A model generated the notes under the pieces. The model saw nothing but the letters and a program-made list of their open reading frames with translations. It did not search any database and was not told the origin of the DNA. The translations under genes were made by a program, and so were the position numbers. From Halorussus amylolyticus (GTDB taxonomy: Archaea > Halobacteriota > Halobacteria > Halobacteriales > Haladaptataceae), in assembly GCF_004143485.2 (NCBI RefSeq), contig NZ_ML974131.1, positions 335,749 to 399,748 of the forward strand: a DNA stretch of 64,000 bases, written 5' to 3'. Below are positions 34,869 to 43,622 of this stretch, piece after piece. Numbering within the stretch: position 1 is the stretch's first letter; each line of letters opens with the position of its first letter.

Positions 34869-36136
34869 GCCCGCCACCTCCGGGCGGTCCGTTCTAAGGC
34901 GACCCCGAGCAGGTCGTCGGGGTCCCAGTCCACGACCCGGATGTTGCTCGACCGGAGCGCCGAGATTCGCCGGGTGCGCTCGGTCCGGGCGAGTCGCTCG
35001 CCGGGCGTCCCCGCGGCGGTGGGATTGACGCTGACCACGGTCACGAGGTGGCCCTGCGCGTCGAGTCGCCGCGCGGTCTTCACGCCGAACTCGTCGCACA
35101 GCGGCGTGAGGAACAGCACTTGCGACGACGCCGGAAGTCGTTTCCGGAGCCACTTGAGCCGAGAGGTCGGGTAGAACGTCTCGTCCGACGGGACCGGCGA
35201 GAACGCCGGATGAGTCGCCAGCAGGTCGCGCGCCCTCGCCCGGTGGTCGTGGCCCGCGCCCGGTCCGAGCCAGCACGTCCGCGGGCCGAGCGCCGCGAGG
35301 CCCACGCGGTCGCCCGCGTCGAGGAGCTTGGTCGCGATTTTGCCCGCCGCATCGACGCCGTACTGGACCGCGTTTCGCTCGCCCTCGCCGCGAGCGAGGT
35401 ACGCCGCGTCGCGGGTGTCCACCACCACGACCACGCTCGCGGCGCGCTCCTCGCGGAACTCGACGGTGGTGAGGTCGCCCGTGCGCGCGAGTCGATTCCA
35501 ATCGACTCGCGCGAGCGGGTCGCCTCGGCGGTACTCGCGCGTGCCGTAGAATTCGATGCCCGACCCGCCCGTGTCGGTGGTGACCCGACCGGTGTACTGG
35601 GTGGTCTGAGCGCGCAGGGGCACGTCCACCGTGGTTCCGAGTTTCGGGACGACCGTCAATGCGGTTTCGCAGTCGGCGGCGGTCTCGACCTCCGTCGCGC
35701 CGCTGAAGTCCCGCGCCACGACCAGCGGCGAGTCGAAAGCGTGGTCGCCGCGCTCGGCTTCGACCGCGTAGGTGAGGTGGGCGGTCTTGCCGGGCCGGAG
35801 CGCGGTCCCGAGGCGGGCCGACCCGTCCACGACCGCGAGCGCGTCGGGGACGCCGTCCACGATTCGGAGGTCGGGAAGCGTGGCGCTTCCGACGTTCTCG
35901 ACGGTCAACTGGACCGTCACCTCGTCGCCCGGAAGCGGGTCGTCGTCGCTCAGCGTCCGAGTCACGTCGAGTTCGACCGCGGGCGCGCTCGCGGTCCGGG
36001 CGTAGGCCGCGAACGCCACGCCGACCACGCCCGACAGCAGGACGAGGGGACTGCTGAACAGGATGCCGAGACCGCCTGCGAGGAGCGCGATCGCGCTGAC
36101 CCCGCGCCACCGGTTCGTCGTTCGAATCGTCGTCAC
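34865..36136 (-). CDS. DUF58-domain membrane protein
   Basis: 423 residues from a GTG start at 36136. The N-terminus has two hydrophobic helices (about 12-45). CARDB-like beta repeats follow (LPGDEVTVQLTVENVGSATLP). The DUF58 core has YRRGDPLARVDWNRLARTGDL near 210, then a VWA-like region with VVVVDTRDAAYL. Such proteins partner MoxR ATPases. Both flanking genes overlap it by GTGA, so translation is coupled across the operon. Cell-surface function is likely, but unproven. Confidence 0.88.
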   Translation of the reverse strand: MTTIRTTNRWRGVSAIALLAGGLGILFSSPLVLLSGVVGVAFAAYARTASAPAVELDVTRTLSDDDPLPGDEVTVQLTVENVGSATLPDLRIVDGVPDALAVVDGSARLGTALRPGKTAHLTYAVEAERGDHAFDSPLVVARDFSGATEVETAADCETALTVVPKLGTTVDVPLRAQTTQYTGRVTTDTGGSGIEFYGTREYRRGDPLARVDWNRLARTGDLTTVEFREERAASVVVVVDTRDAAYLARGEGERNAVQYGVDAAGKIATKLLDAGDRVGLAALGPRTCWLGPGAGHDHRARARDLLATHPAFSPVPSDETFYPTSRLKWLRKRLPASSQVLFLTPLCDEFGVKTARRLDAQGHLVTVVSVNPTAAGTPGERLARTERTRRISALRSSNIRVVDWDPDDLLGVALERTARRWRA

Positions 36137-36753
36137 GACTCGACCTCCGTGGTGTCTTCTTCGGCGCTCATTGCGACTTCGTCGTTCGATTCGACGCCCG
36201 CCACCCGAGCGACGGCGTCGGCGGCCCGGCGGAGTCGGAACTGGTGGACCGACTCGGTGCTGAACGCGAGTCGAAGTTTCGACCGGAACGGCGGGTTCGG
36301 AGCGTCGTCGCCGCCGAGGAACGCCGCGGCGTGCACGTCGTCGGTCCACGTTCCGGCGTCGATTCGCTCGCGGGCGTCCTCTCGCGAGCAGTTCTCGGCG
36401 TGCGCGACCGCCGACACCGCGGCGTCGAGCAGCGCGTCGCGGAGGTCGGCCCGCTCGCGGATGGTGGTCCGGCGGGGTCCCGACCGCATCCTCGCGACTC
36501 GCTCGTCGAACTCGGCTCCCGGCGTCGGCATCGTCTCGACGGTCTCCACGTCGGGGGTCTCCGCGCCGCGAATCTCGCTGGTGCGCCGGGACTGCGCGAT
36601 TCGAACCCCCTGCACGAGCGCGAGCGCGCCGATGAGGAGGACCGCGGCGTAGTCGGCGGAGATTGCTGTCGCGAGACTCGGCTGGACTACCATCAGCACG
36701 CCGAGCGCGACCGCGACGACACCGATTCCGGTCAGAATCGGGCGGGTACTCAC
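36133..36753 (-). CDS. Membrane protein of the DUF58 operon (DUF7269-like)
   Basis: 206 residues from a GTG start at 36753. Two hydrophobic helices near the N-terminus (about 7-50) are followed by a long, soluble, helical and acidic C-terminal domain with a possible coiled-coil (ERADLRDALLDAAVSAVAHAENCSREDARERI). The start and the stop both overlap neighbours by GTGA. I recall DUF7269 for this position in haloarchaeal operons (from memory). Function unknown. Confidence 0.75.
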   Translation of the reverse strand: MSTRPILTGIGVVAVALGVLMVVQPSLATAISADYAAVLLIGALALVQGVRIAQSRRTSEIRGAETPDVETVETMPTPGAEFDERVARMRSGPRRTTIRERADLRDALLDAAVSAVAHAENCSREDARERIDAGTWTDDVHAAAFLGGDDAPNPPFRSKLRLAFSTESVHQFRLRRAADAVARVAGVESNDEVAMSAEEDTTEVES

Positions 36754-37733
36754 GGCTCGCCTCCTTGGTCGCGTTCGTCGCGCCTCGTCTCGCCGTCCAC
36801 GTCGGCGTACTCGGCTTCGATGTTCCGGAGCGCGTCGAGCGCCCGGCGCTCGCGGTCGTCGGTCGCCGATTCGCCGCCGTACCTGACCTCCTCGAACAGC
36901 GCGGTGAGTTCGGCAACGTCTTCGCGCGCCATCCCGGCATCGACCGCGGCGGCCGCGAACTCCGCGGGCGTGCTCGATTCGGGGTTCGACACGTCGAGGT
37001 GACGGGTCATCTCGTGCCACGCGCGGTACACCTCGTTCGCCACGTCGGTCGCGTCCTCGATTCGGTCGGCGGCCGCGCCCGCCGCACGTCCGACCGCGGC
37101 CACGTCCTCGTCCGCGTCGGGTTCGAACACTTCCTCGGGGTCGTCGGGGTCGGTGCCGCTCGACGAGACGAACAGGAGCGCGACCGCCGCGACGAGTGCG
37201 ACCCCGAGACCGAGCAGGAGCAGGACCGACGGGTCGGTCAGCGTCGTTCCCGACCCCGACCCGGCCGCGCCGCTCCCGCCCGGGGGGAGCGAACTGTTGT
37301 TCGACCCGATCAGTCCAGCGGTTAGCTCCCCGGGACCGGGGTCCGAGCAGAGCGTGAGGAGCGCGTGAGCGAACGCGACCGGGAGCCCAACCGGACCGAC
37401 GTAGGCCACGAAGCCGAGGCCGCCGAATCGTCGGTAGGCGAGGGCCGCCCCGAGCAGGAACACCGCCAGTATGAGTCCGATAGCCCACAGTTCGTCGAGG
37501 ACGGGGTAACACGGCAGGTCAATTGGGACCGACGCTGCGGCGTCAGAGCTGTTCCCGATGCTCGCTCCGGTGTCGCTACTGTTCGACGCTCCGGTCCCCG
37601 TCTGGGGGTCGCCGACGCCGAAGCCGCCGCCCGAGTCGGTCTCGACCGTCGAGTTCAGGGTGGCCGCGGCGGCCCCGAGCGCGAGTACGCAGAGGAGCGC
37701 GAGGACGACCGGACGGAGTTTGTCGCTGTCCAC
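36750..37733 (-). CDS. DUF4129-domain membrane protein, first gene of the DUF58 operon
   Basis: 327 residues from a GTG start at 37733. An N-terminal signal-like helix (VVLALLCVLALGAAAATL) is followed by a Ser/Gly-rich extracellular stretch, two spans near 88-120, another near 168-190, and a cytosolic DUF4129 region (YRAWHEMTRHLDVSNPESSTPAEF ... LTALFEEVRYGGE). DUF4129 is transglutaminase-associated and common in DUF58/MoxR loci. A TATA-like AAGTTATC lies about 26 nt upstream (37753-37762), so this gene heads the four-gene transcript. Confidence 0.85.
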   Translation of the reverse strand: MDSDKLRPVVLALLCVLALGAAAATLNSTVETDSGGGFGVGDPQTGTGASNSSDTGASIGNSSDAAASVPIDLPCYPVLDELWAIGLILAVFLLGAALAYRRFGGLGFVAYVGPVGLPVAFAHALLTLCSDPGPGELTAGLIGSNNSSLPPGGSGAAGSGSGTTLTDPSVLLLLGLGVALVAAVALLFVSSSGTDPDDPEEVFEPDADEDVAAVGRAAGAAADRIEDATDVANEVYRAWHEMTRHLDVSNPESSTPAEFAAAAVDAGMAREDVAELTALFEEVRYGGESATDDRERRALDALRNIEAEYADVDGETRRDERDQGGEP

Positions 37734-37868
37734 ACGGGTAGGTAGCGCGATTGATAACTTAGAAGTTCGGTCTTCCGGTCACACTCTCGTGGTTCCGAGG
37801 CCGATGGCCGACTCTCCGAAGCCATCGCCAACTGTTCCGATATCTTTCCGCACTATAAATCGAAAACA

Positions 37869-37880
37869 TTTATATATTTT
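37869..37880 (+). promoter_or_regulatory. TATA box of the lanthipeptide precursor gene
   Basis: TTTATATATTTT, centred about 29 nt before the ATG at 37902. This is the classic haloarchaeal spacing for a leaderless message. Two other ATGs (37888, 37897) share a different frame that is an antisense shadow of the LanM gene. Confidence 0.7.
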
Positions 37881-37901
37881 GAAGCGCATGATTCTCATGC
37901 A

Positions 37902-38021
37902 ATGTCACGTGATACCATCACAGCCGTCGAAGCGGAGTACGAACCAGAAACCGACGAGCCGAAACCGGAATCGTCGTCGCACAGGGGTACGTGCGTCCAC
38001 GGTTCGCTGGCGTGTATGTAG
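37902..38021 (+). CDS. Candidate class II lanthipeptide precursor peptide
   Basis: 39 residues. An acidic leader (about 1-23, MSRDTITAVEAEYEPETDEP) is followed by a short core, SSSHRGTCVHGSLACM, with two Cys (31, 38) and Ser/Thr at 24-26, 30 and 35 that LanM could dehydrate and cyclise. It is too short for routine gene calling. It is convergent with the LanM gene, 39 bases from its stop, and has its own strong TATA box. Third codon positions are G/C-rich. No GG or GA leader-peptidase motif is seen, and no LanT transporter is nearby. Proof needs expression or mass spectrometry. Confidence 0.72.
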   Translation: MSRDTITAVEAEYEPETDEPKPESSSHRGTCVHGSLACM

Positions 38022-38060
38022 CGTCGGTCCAAAACTGAATTTTTCACCGTCTTCGAAACG

Positions 38061-41000
38061 CTACTCTAATCGCGTCACGTTCGGAATCTCGCAGTCGCGT
38101 TCTCGCGCGTCGAGCGAGAGCGCGACGTACCCGAGACCCGTCAGCCCGGTGAACAGGCCGAACTTCGGAAGCAGCGGGAGGTGGTTCGCGAGTCGGAACC
38201 GCCCCTCGCGTTCGGCTCTATCGAGCGTGTTCTCGAACAGTTCTTCGCCGCGTTCCGTGAGCGACTCGTCTTCGAGCACGTCGCCAGCGTCCAGCAGAAA
38301 GAGCGCCCGACCGGCGGACCCACAACACAGCGAGTCTTCCTGACTCAACTCCGGTCGAAGGCTCTCCCGGAGGACCGAGAAGTCCCCGACCGATTGCATT
38401 CCGGCGTCAGCAACGCCTACGCGACTGGTTCCGACGCCAGCGGTGCCGTTGCACCACCCCCAGACGGTTCCGGTGTGACTCCCCGATTCGCCGGTGCCTT
38501 CGTCGTCGGCGTCGCTCTCGCGCTGCCAGAGGTAGGTGTCGAACCGAAGCGCGTCCCGCCCGACGCGAGCGTACGCCTCGTCGTCGGTCACGCCTCCGAG
38601 TTTCGAGAGCGCGTAGCCGATACCCCCGGCGCCGTGTGCGAACGCGAACCGCGTCTCCGTCTCCTCGCTCGTCGGGACTTGAAACCCCGCCGACGTTTCG
38701 CTCGTCGCTTCGAGCAGGCGGTCGCCACACCAGCGCGCCCGTCTGAGCGCACCCCGGTCGCCGGTCCGCTCGTACACCGCTAACTGCGCGAGCAGTTCGC
38801 CCGCCGAACCGCCCATCACGTCGAGCGCGACGTCCTCGGCGATTTCGTCCGCGGAGGTCCGATTCGCTACCTCGCGCGCGCTCTCTACGAGGCCGGCGTC
38901 ACCGAGTAGTTCACCTGCGGTCACCAGCGCGTAGGCGACCGACCCCGTTCCGGTCACACCGCCGATTCGAAGCGTTTCGGCTCGGTCGGTTTCGTTCTCG
39001 AACGCCTCTCGAACGGACTGCAACACGCGTCTGCTACGCTCGGCCAGTCGGTCGTCGTCGTACACCGCGGCCGCGGCCGCGAGAAACACGCCGACCCCGG
39101 CGTACCCCTCGTAGAGACCGAGTCCGGGTTCACGCGGGAGTACGTGGTCCGTCGGCGACGAACGCGCGAACTCCGCCCACCGGAGACTCCCGTCCGAGTA
39201 CCGCGTCGCCGTCTCGTCCAACAAGTCCGCAATCGCCGAGACGAACTCCCGCGGCGAATCCGCGTCGGACACCGACCGTGAGGGTCCCTCCGACGGCGGG
39301 GAAACGGGGTCGGACACTTGCGAATCGGTTAACGTGAGGTCGATGAGCCGCAACTGCGTCTCGACCTGGTGTGCGTCGAGAGACGAGATTCGCCGGGATG
39401 CGTGTTCGACCGGCGAGTCGTCCGTGAACACGCCCTGCGGATTCCCGCGACCGTCTCTCAGTTCGCGCCCGGTCGCCTCGGCGGTAAACCGCGGGACGAT
39501 ACCGTCCAAGAGCGCCGCCTTCTCGCACGTCACGAGGTCCGATAGTCCCGGGTTCTCGGCGTCCGAAACGAACTGCTCGTAGAGCGACTCCATCGTCAGC
39601 GACTGGCGTACTCCCGACCGGAGCCGAGAAGCGTATCGACGCTCGGCGAGTAGCGACGCGTACGCACCCGTCGGGCGGACGAGATACCGTATCTCGGTGC
39701 CTTCGAAGGCGGCGAGCGGCCCGTCCGGGCTCGCCAGTTCGTCGCGGTGGTCCAGAACTGCCGCCATCACGTCGCGGAATCCGCGTTTCAACGGGGCGAG
39801 ATACTCCGATACCCCCCGGACCTCACCGTCGAGGCGAGGGAGGTTCTCACCGTCGAAGTGGTACACCTTATCGAACGTGATGTCCATCGCGTCCGTGTTC
39901 GGTCTCCGGAAGTTGGGTCGCTTCGTCTCCCGCGTCTCGTTCGTCAGCTCGCTGAGTCCGCTGGTCATGAGCTCGTGATTGTCCGCGCCGGTGTGCTTCG
40001 AAAACGGAACGAGAAGCGTATCGAGTATCGAGCCTTCGATGAACGACGATACCGCAGGTGACGCCGAGGACGGGCGTTCGAATCGCGGAGAGAGTATCGT
40101 CTCTAGGTCCACGAGTACCGGGGTCTCGCCCACCGCGACGATGTTCTCGTGGTGCAGGTCGGTCGAGCCGAGTGCGAATCCCAACGCGCTCAGTTCGCCC
40201 ATCCGCCTGTAGTATCGCTCGACTTGGTCCGAACGCTCACACGGCTGCTGTGACAGATGCTCCATCCACCCGTAGCTTCCTCTGTCGAGAACCGTCGGCG
40301 CGTAGAGGTCCGGACCCTCCGTGCGTTCGTTCGTCCACCCGAGCAGTCGATTGAACGCGACTGCCGCCCCGACCGACCGCGGTTTGTAGACGACCGAACA
40401 GTCGTCGGCGAATCGAACCGCGAACACGATTTCGCCGTCGCCGTGCGAGTCTTCCGACAGCGGTTCCACGTCGGCCACCGGCCCGAGTTCGGTCCCGTCG
40501 TTGAACGTCCGTTCGAGCGCGGCCCTGTCGGCAGAGATACGCTTCCGAAGACGCTCGGCCGACCGCCGCCACTGGTCGGTGACGACTCCGAGGAGTCTCA
40601 GCAGTACCGGGTACGTCTCGAAGATTCGCTCGTAGTCGGTCTCGCGGTGTTCCGCGACGAACTCCTCGTACACTGCGGTCGAGTCGGTCGCTTCCGAGAA
40701 GTCCGTCTCGGGGTATGCCGTGCGCTGATACGCTTTGAACAGGACGAACAGGGGATGACGGAAGACCTGGCTCAGACGCTCGAACAGGCAGTTTTCGAGC
40801 GACTCGACCGCCGACCGCTCGAAGTCGCCTTCGAGTTCGAGACCGGCGGCTCCGGCCTCGACCAACGGGGCGAGCAGGTGGACGAACGCGCGACCTTCGT
40901 GTCGGTCTCGGAGGGCTTCGGTGTCCCCAGCGTCCGGCGAAACCGCGCGGTCTACGACTCGCTCTGCGGTTTCGAACGCCGACGGAATCGATTCGGGTTC

Positions 41001-41222
41001 TTCGCCTCCGGTCTCGAACTGCTCGCGGACGCTCGCGACGGTGTGGCCCGAGAGCGAGAGGCGCTCGCGAAACGCGTCTTCGGAGTCGAACACGTCGGAC
41101 CAGTCGCCAATCGTCGATTCGGTGCCGTGGTCTGCTGGAAGTGCTGTGTTCTCGTCCGGGTCTAAAACGGTGCTCAACGGGTGCGAACGAGCGACGCAAT
41201 CGGCGAGGAGCGTCTGGCGCAT
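38061..41222 (-). CDS. lanM: Class II lanthipeptide synthetase LanM
   Basis: 1053 residues. It dehydrates Ser/Thr in a precursor peptide and forms lanthionine rings with Cys. The N-terminal dehydratase (DUF4135) region shows SVVYKPRSVGAAVAFN near 280 and STDLHHENIVAVGETPVLVDLE near 360. The C-terminal LanC-like cyclase (about 690-1053) shows FAHGAGGIGYAL, WGWCNGTAGVG and LCCGSAGRALF. The zinc ligands are then Cys924, Cys966 and Cys967, the three-Cys 'CCG' type also seen in ProcM, which is linked to broad substrate use. A minus-strand TATA-like TTAAATTATC about 28 nt upstream makes the message leaderless. Confidence 0.95.
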   Translation of the reverse strand: MRQTLLADCVARSHPLSTVLDPDENTALPADHGTESTIGDWSDVFDSEDAFRERLSLSGHTVASVREQFETGGEEPESIPSAFETAERVVDRAVSPDAGDTEALRDRHEGRAFVHLLAPLVEAGAAGLELEGDFERSAVESLENCLFERLSQVFRHPLFVLFKAYQRTAYPETDFSEATDSTAVYEEFVAEHRETDYERIFETYPVLLRLLGVVTDQWRRSAERLRKRISADRAALERTFNDGTELGPVADVEPLSEDSHGDGEIVFAVRFADDCSVVYKPRSVGAAVAFNRLLGWTNERTEGPDLYAPTVLDRGSYGWMEHLSQQPCERSDQVERYYRRMGELSALGFALGSTDLHHENIVAVGETPVLVDLETILSPRFERPSSASPAVSSFIEGSILDTLLVPFSKHTGADNHELMTSGLSELTNETRETKRPNFRRPNTDAMDITFDKVYHFDGENLPRLDGEVRGVSEYLAPLKRGFRDVMAAVLDHRDELASPDGPLAAFEGTEIRYLVRPTGAYASLLAERRYASRLRSGVRQSLTMESLYEQFVSDAENPGLSDLVTCEKAALLDGIVPRFTAEATGRELRDGRGNPQGVFTDDSPVEHASRRISSLDAHQVETQLRLIDLTLTDSQVSDPVSPPSEGPSRSVSDADSPREFVSAIADLLDETATRYSDGSLRWAEFARSSPTDHVLPREPGLGLYEGYAGVGVFLAAAAAVYDDDRLAERSRRVLQSVREAFENETDRAETLRIGGVTGTGSVAYALVTAGELLGDAGLVESAREVANRTSADEIAEDVALDVMGGSAGELLAQLAVYERTGDRGALRRARWCGDRLLEATSETSAGFQVPTSEETETRFAFAHGAGGIGYALSKLGGVTDDEAYARVGRDALRFDTYLWQRESDADDEGTGESGSHTGTVWGWCNGTAGVGTSRVGVADAGMQSVGDFSVLRESLRPELSQEDSLCCGSAGRALFLLDAGDVLEDESLTERGEELFENTLDRAEREGRFRLANHLPLLPKFGLFTGLTGLGYVALSLDARERDCEIPNVTRLE

Positions 41223-41245
41223 GGCTCTTCCGATAGTGATTCTAT

Positions 41246-41303
41246 GATAATTTAAGCGTTTTGCACCCCGGCCACTTCGTTGTATTACTAAAATTTAAGT
41301 AAA
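41246..41303. promoter_or_regulatory. Divergent promoters of lanM and the pilus ATPase gene
   Basis: Minus strand: TTAAATTATC (41255-41246), about 28 nt before the lanM ATG at 41222. Plus strand: TTTAAGTAAA (41294-41303), about 27 nt before the ATG at 41325. Both suit leaderless transcripts. The 102-base gap is AT-rich compared with the genes on either side. Confidence 0.6.
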
Positions 41304-41324
41304 ATAGAATGGCGAACCAATTGT

Positions 41325-43565
41325 ATGGCCGAGACCTCGACCGCGAGCGACACGCCGCTCGACACTTCCGACACGCCGCGCGTCCCGCCGCCACTCCCGC
41401 CCGACGACCCCGACGCGTGGTACGCCCCCCGCGTCCGCGACCAGACCGAACTCCACCCCGACGTGGTCGCCACCATCCGCGAGACCGACGACGGTTTCGA
41501 CTACCTCGTCCGCGAACCGTTTCTCTCGCCCGCGGGCGACGACGCGCTCGCTCGTGTCGAAGACCACTTCTCGACCGCGAATCTCGCCCGGCCGCTCACC
41601 CGCGAGGGCGCGACCGAGCGCATGGCGGCCGGATTCGACGCGAAGTACCGGCGCATCGTGGACCGACTCACCGACCTCCCGCCCGGCGCGCGCAGGCGAG
41701 TCGAGTACTACGCGCTCCGGAATCTGCGGTGTCTCGGCGACCTCACGCCGCTCGCGCTCGACGACGGCATCGAAGTCGCCGACACCGCGAGCGAGAATCT
41801 GGTGGTCCACACCGACGACTACGCGCCCGCCGACACCGACCTTCCGGCCGACGCCGACTTTCTGGAGCGATTCGCGAGCGAACGCGTCGAGACCCACACC
41901 GTCGAATTCCGGACCTTCCGGATTCCGGTCGTGGTCTACCGCGAACACCTGCTGGCGAACGACTCGTTTACCACGAAGTACGCGGTCCAAGAACCCGACC
42001 TCCTGCCGGGCGACGAGGAACTGATTGCCGAGTGCAAGGACCGAATCTGGGAGACCAACGTTGACGGCGTAGTCGAAGACAGGGCGGGGTTCGTGCGTGA
42101 GCGCGCACGAACCTTCCTCTCGCGGCGGCTCACCGCGCGAAACACGCGGGCGTGGCTCGACGCCGCCGCCTATCGCGCCCGGACCGCGCTCGCGGAGTAC
42201 GATTTGGCGGTCCCGCCGGTCAATCACCGCTTCTCGACCGACCGGCTCTCGGACCTGGTGTACTACGTAATGCGAGACTTCGTGGGCCACGGCAAACTCA
42301 CGATACCGATACGCGACGACCTCCTCGAAGACATCGAGGCCAACCGAGTGGGCGAGCGCATCAAAGTAGTTCCGCGCGGGCGCGAAATCGGCCACGGCGA
42401 GCGCGTCCCGACGAACCTCGAATTCGAAGACGAGACCGAGTTCGTCAACGTCGTCACGCAGATGGCCGCCGCCGACGGCACCGAACTCAACGCTTCGAAT
42501 CCGAGCGCGAAGGTGAACCTCCGACCCGAGGGCGTGCCCGACGGCACGACCATCCGGTGTGCGGTTGCGCTCGGCGTTATCAGCGAGGACGGCCCCCACA
42601 TCTCGATTCGCAAGCAGGCCCCCGAAGCGATGACGCCCGTCGACCTGCTCGAATCGGGGAGCCTCTCGACCGAAATCGTGACCCTGCTCTGGCAGGCGTA
42701 CGAACACCACGGCGTCGTCCTCTACTCCGGACCGACCGGGGCCGGAAAGACCACCTTGATGAATGCGCATATGCCGTTCATCCCCTACCGCGACCGACCC
42801 ATCTCTATCGACGAAGGCTCGCGCGAGGTTCGGCTTCCACACGAAACGGGCGTCTCACTCACGACGCGCGACCACGAGAGCGACTACAAGCGTGTCACGA
42901 TGGCCGACCTCATGACCGAGTGCAATTACCTCAACCCGGACGTGGAGGTCATCGCCGAAATAAACACGCCCGCGAGTTTCGAGACCTTCGCCGAGACGCT
43001 CAACACCGGCCACGGCGTCATCGGCACCACACACGCCGAGGACGTTGAGAAGTTGGTGAATCGGGTGGTCGAGCAGGGCTTGCCGCCGTATCTCCTCCGG
43101 GAACTCGACCTCGTGGTGTTCCCTCGGCGAGTCGAGGGCGAACGCTACGTTGGCGAGGTGGTCGAACTCCTCACCGAATCGGAGTTCGAGAGTCTCGATT
43201 CGGAGCGCGCGCGGTGCGGTACGATTCGCAAAGACGACGCGACGGTGTACTGGAACACGGTCGCGTGGCGCGATACGCACGGAGAGTTTCATCTGGCGTC
43301 CGACCGTTCGGACGCGTCCGACCACCCGAACTCGGAGCGCGGAGGCGACGGGCGCGCCCGTCGCCTCCGCTTTTTCGACCGCCTCGCCGAGCGCACCGAC
43401 AGGACGGTGGCGGAGGTGGAAGCCGAGTTCCACCGGAAGCACCGGTACGTCCAGTATCTGGAGCGAGAGGGGATGGACGACTTCGAAGAACTGTTCGCGT
43501 TCCTCTCGGACTTGCAGACGAACGAGGCCGCGACGGTGGAGCGGGCGAAGCGGGAGAGTGTCTGA
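41325..43565 (+). CDS. Type IV pilus/TadA-like secretion ATPase (PilB type)
   Basis: 746 residues. A long N-terminal region (1-330) has a FWY-rich domain typical of archaeal PilB proteins. The ATPase core (about 400-620) has Walker A YSGPTGAGKTTLM, an Asp box near SIDEGSREVRLPHE, Walker B EVIAEINTPASFET, and a His box GHGVIGTTHAED. The C-terminus (about 640-746) has a Gly/Arg-rich linker that holds a 32-bp palindrome. It powers pilus assembly with the TadC-like protein at 44.9 kb. It is first in the pilus locus, which is interrupted before the next pilus gene. Confidence 0.92.
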   Translation: MAETSTASDTPLDTSDTPRVPPPLPPDDPDAWYAPRVRDQTELHPDVVATIRETDDGFDYLVREPFLSPAGDDALARVEDHFSTANLARPLTREGATERMAAGFDAKYRRIVDRLTDLPPGARRRVEYYALRNLRCLGDLTPLALDDGIEVADTASENLVVHTDDYAPADTDLPADADFLERFASERVETHTVEFRTFRIPVVVYREHLLANDSFTTKYAVQEPDLLPGDEELIAECKDRIWETNVDGVVEDRAGFVRERARTFLSRRLTARNTRAWLDAAAYRARTALAEYDLAVPPVNHRFSTDRLSDLVYYVMRDFVGHGKLTIPIRDDLLEDIEANRVGERIKVVPRGREIGHGERVPTNLEFEDETEFVNVVTQMAAADGTELNASNPSAKVNLRPEGVPDGTTIRCAVALGVISEDGPHISIRKQAPEAMTPVDLLESGSLSTEIVTLLWQAYEHHGVVLYSGPTGAGKTTLMNAHMPFIPYRDRPISIDEGSREVRLPHETGVSLTTRDHESDYKRVTMADLMTECNYLNPDVEVIAEINTPASFETFAETLNTGHGVIGTTHAEDVEKLVNRVVEQGLPPYLLRELDLVVFPRRVEGERYVGEVVELLTESEFESLDSERARCGTIRKDDATVYWNTVAWRDTHGEFHLASDRSDASDHPNSERGGDGRARRLRFFDRLAERTDRTVAEVEAEFHRKHRYVQYLEREGMDDFEELFAFLSDLQTNEAATVERAKRESV
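42088..42113. repeat. In-gene inverted repeat in the pilus ATPase
   Basis: GGTTCGTGCG (42088-42097), six-base spacer, CGCACGAACC (42104-42113). It lies inside the coding sequence of the pilus ATPase and codes for a Val-Arg-Glu-Arg-Ala-Arg segment. It is weaker than the other palindromes of the window. Confidence 0.6.
43339..43370. repeat. Perfect 32-bp palindrome inside the pilus ATPase gene
   Basis: GCGGAGGCGACGGGCG followed directly by its reverse complement, then TTTTT. It lies in the C-terminal linker (GGDGRARRLR). The shape is that of a transcript-end hairpin with a T-run, but inside a reading frame that continues for about 65 codons. The centre GGGCGCGCCC resembles the 34-bp palindrome at 22830. 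Confidence 0.9.
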
Positions 43566-43622
43566 AATCGGGTCCGACTCCGCAAATCATATTTTCCGAA
43601 CGCGAAAGAAACGACCACCGGA

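Noticed and set aside
37558-38343. Alternative frame through the lanthipeptide precursor with ATGs at 37888 and 37897
   Set aside because: It continues as a Ser/Arg-rich antisense shadow of LanM. The frame from 37902 is acidic, ends in a Cys core and fits the locus.
41295-42842. 515-codon minus-strand frame in the pilus ATPase region
   Set aside because: Antisense shadow; the plus strand holds Walker motifs and family layout.
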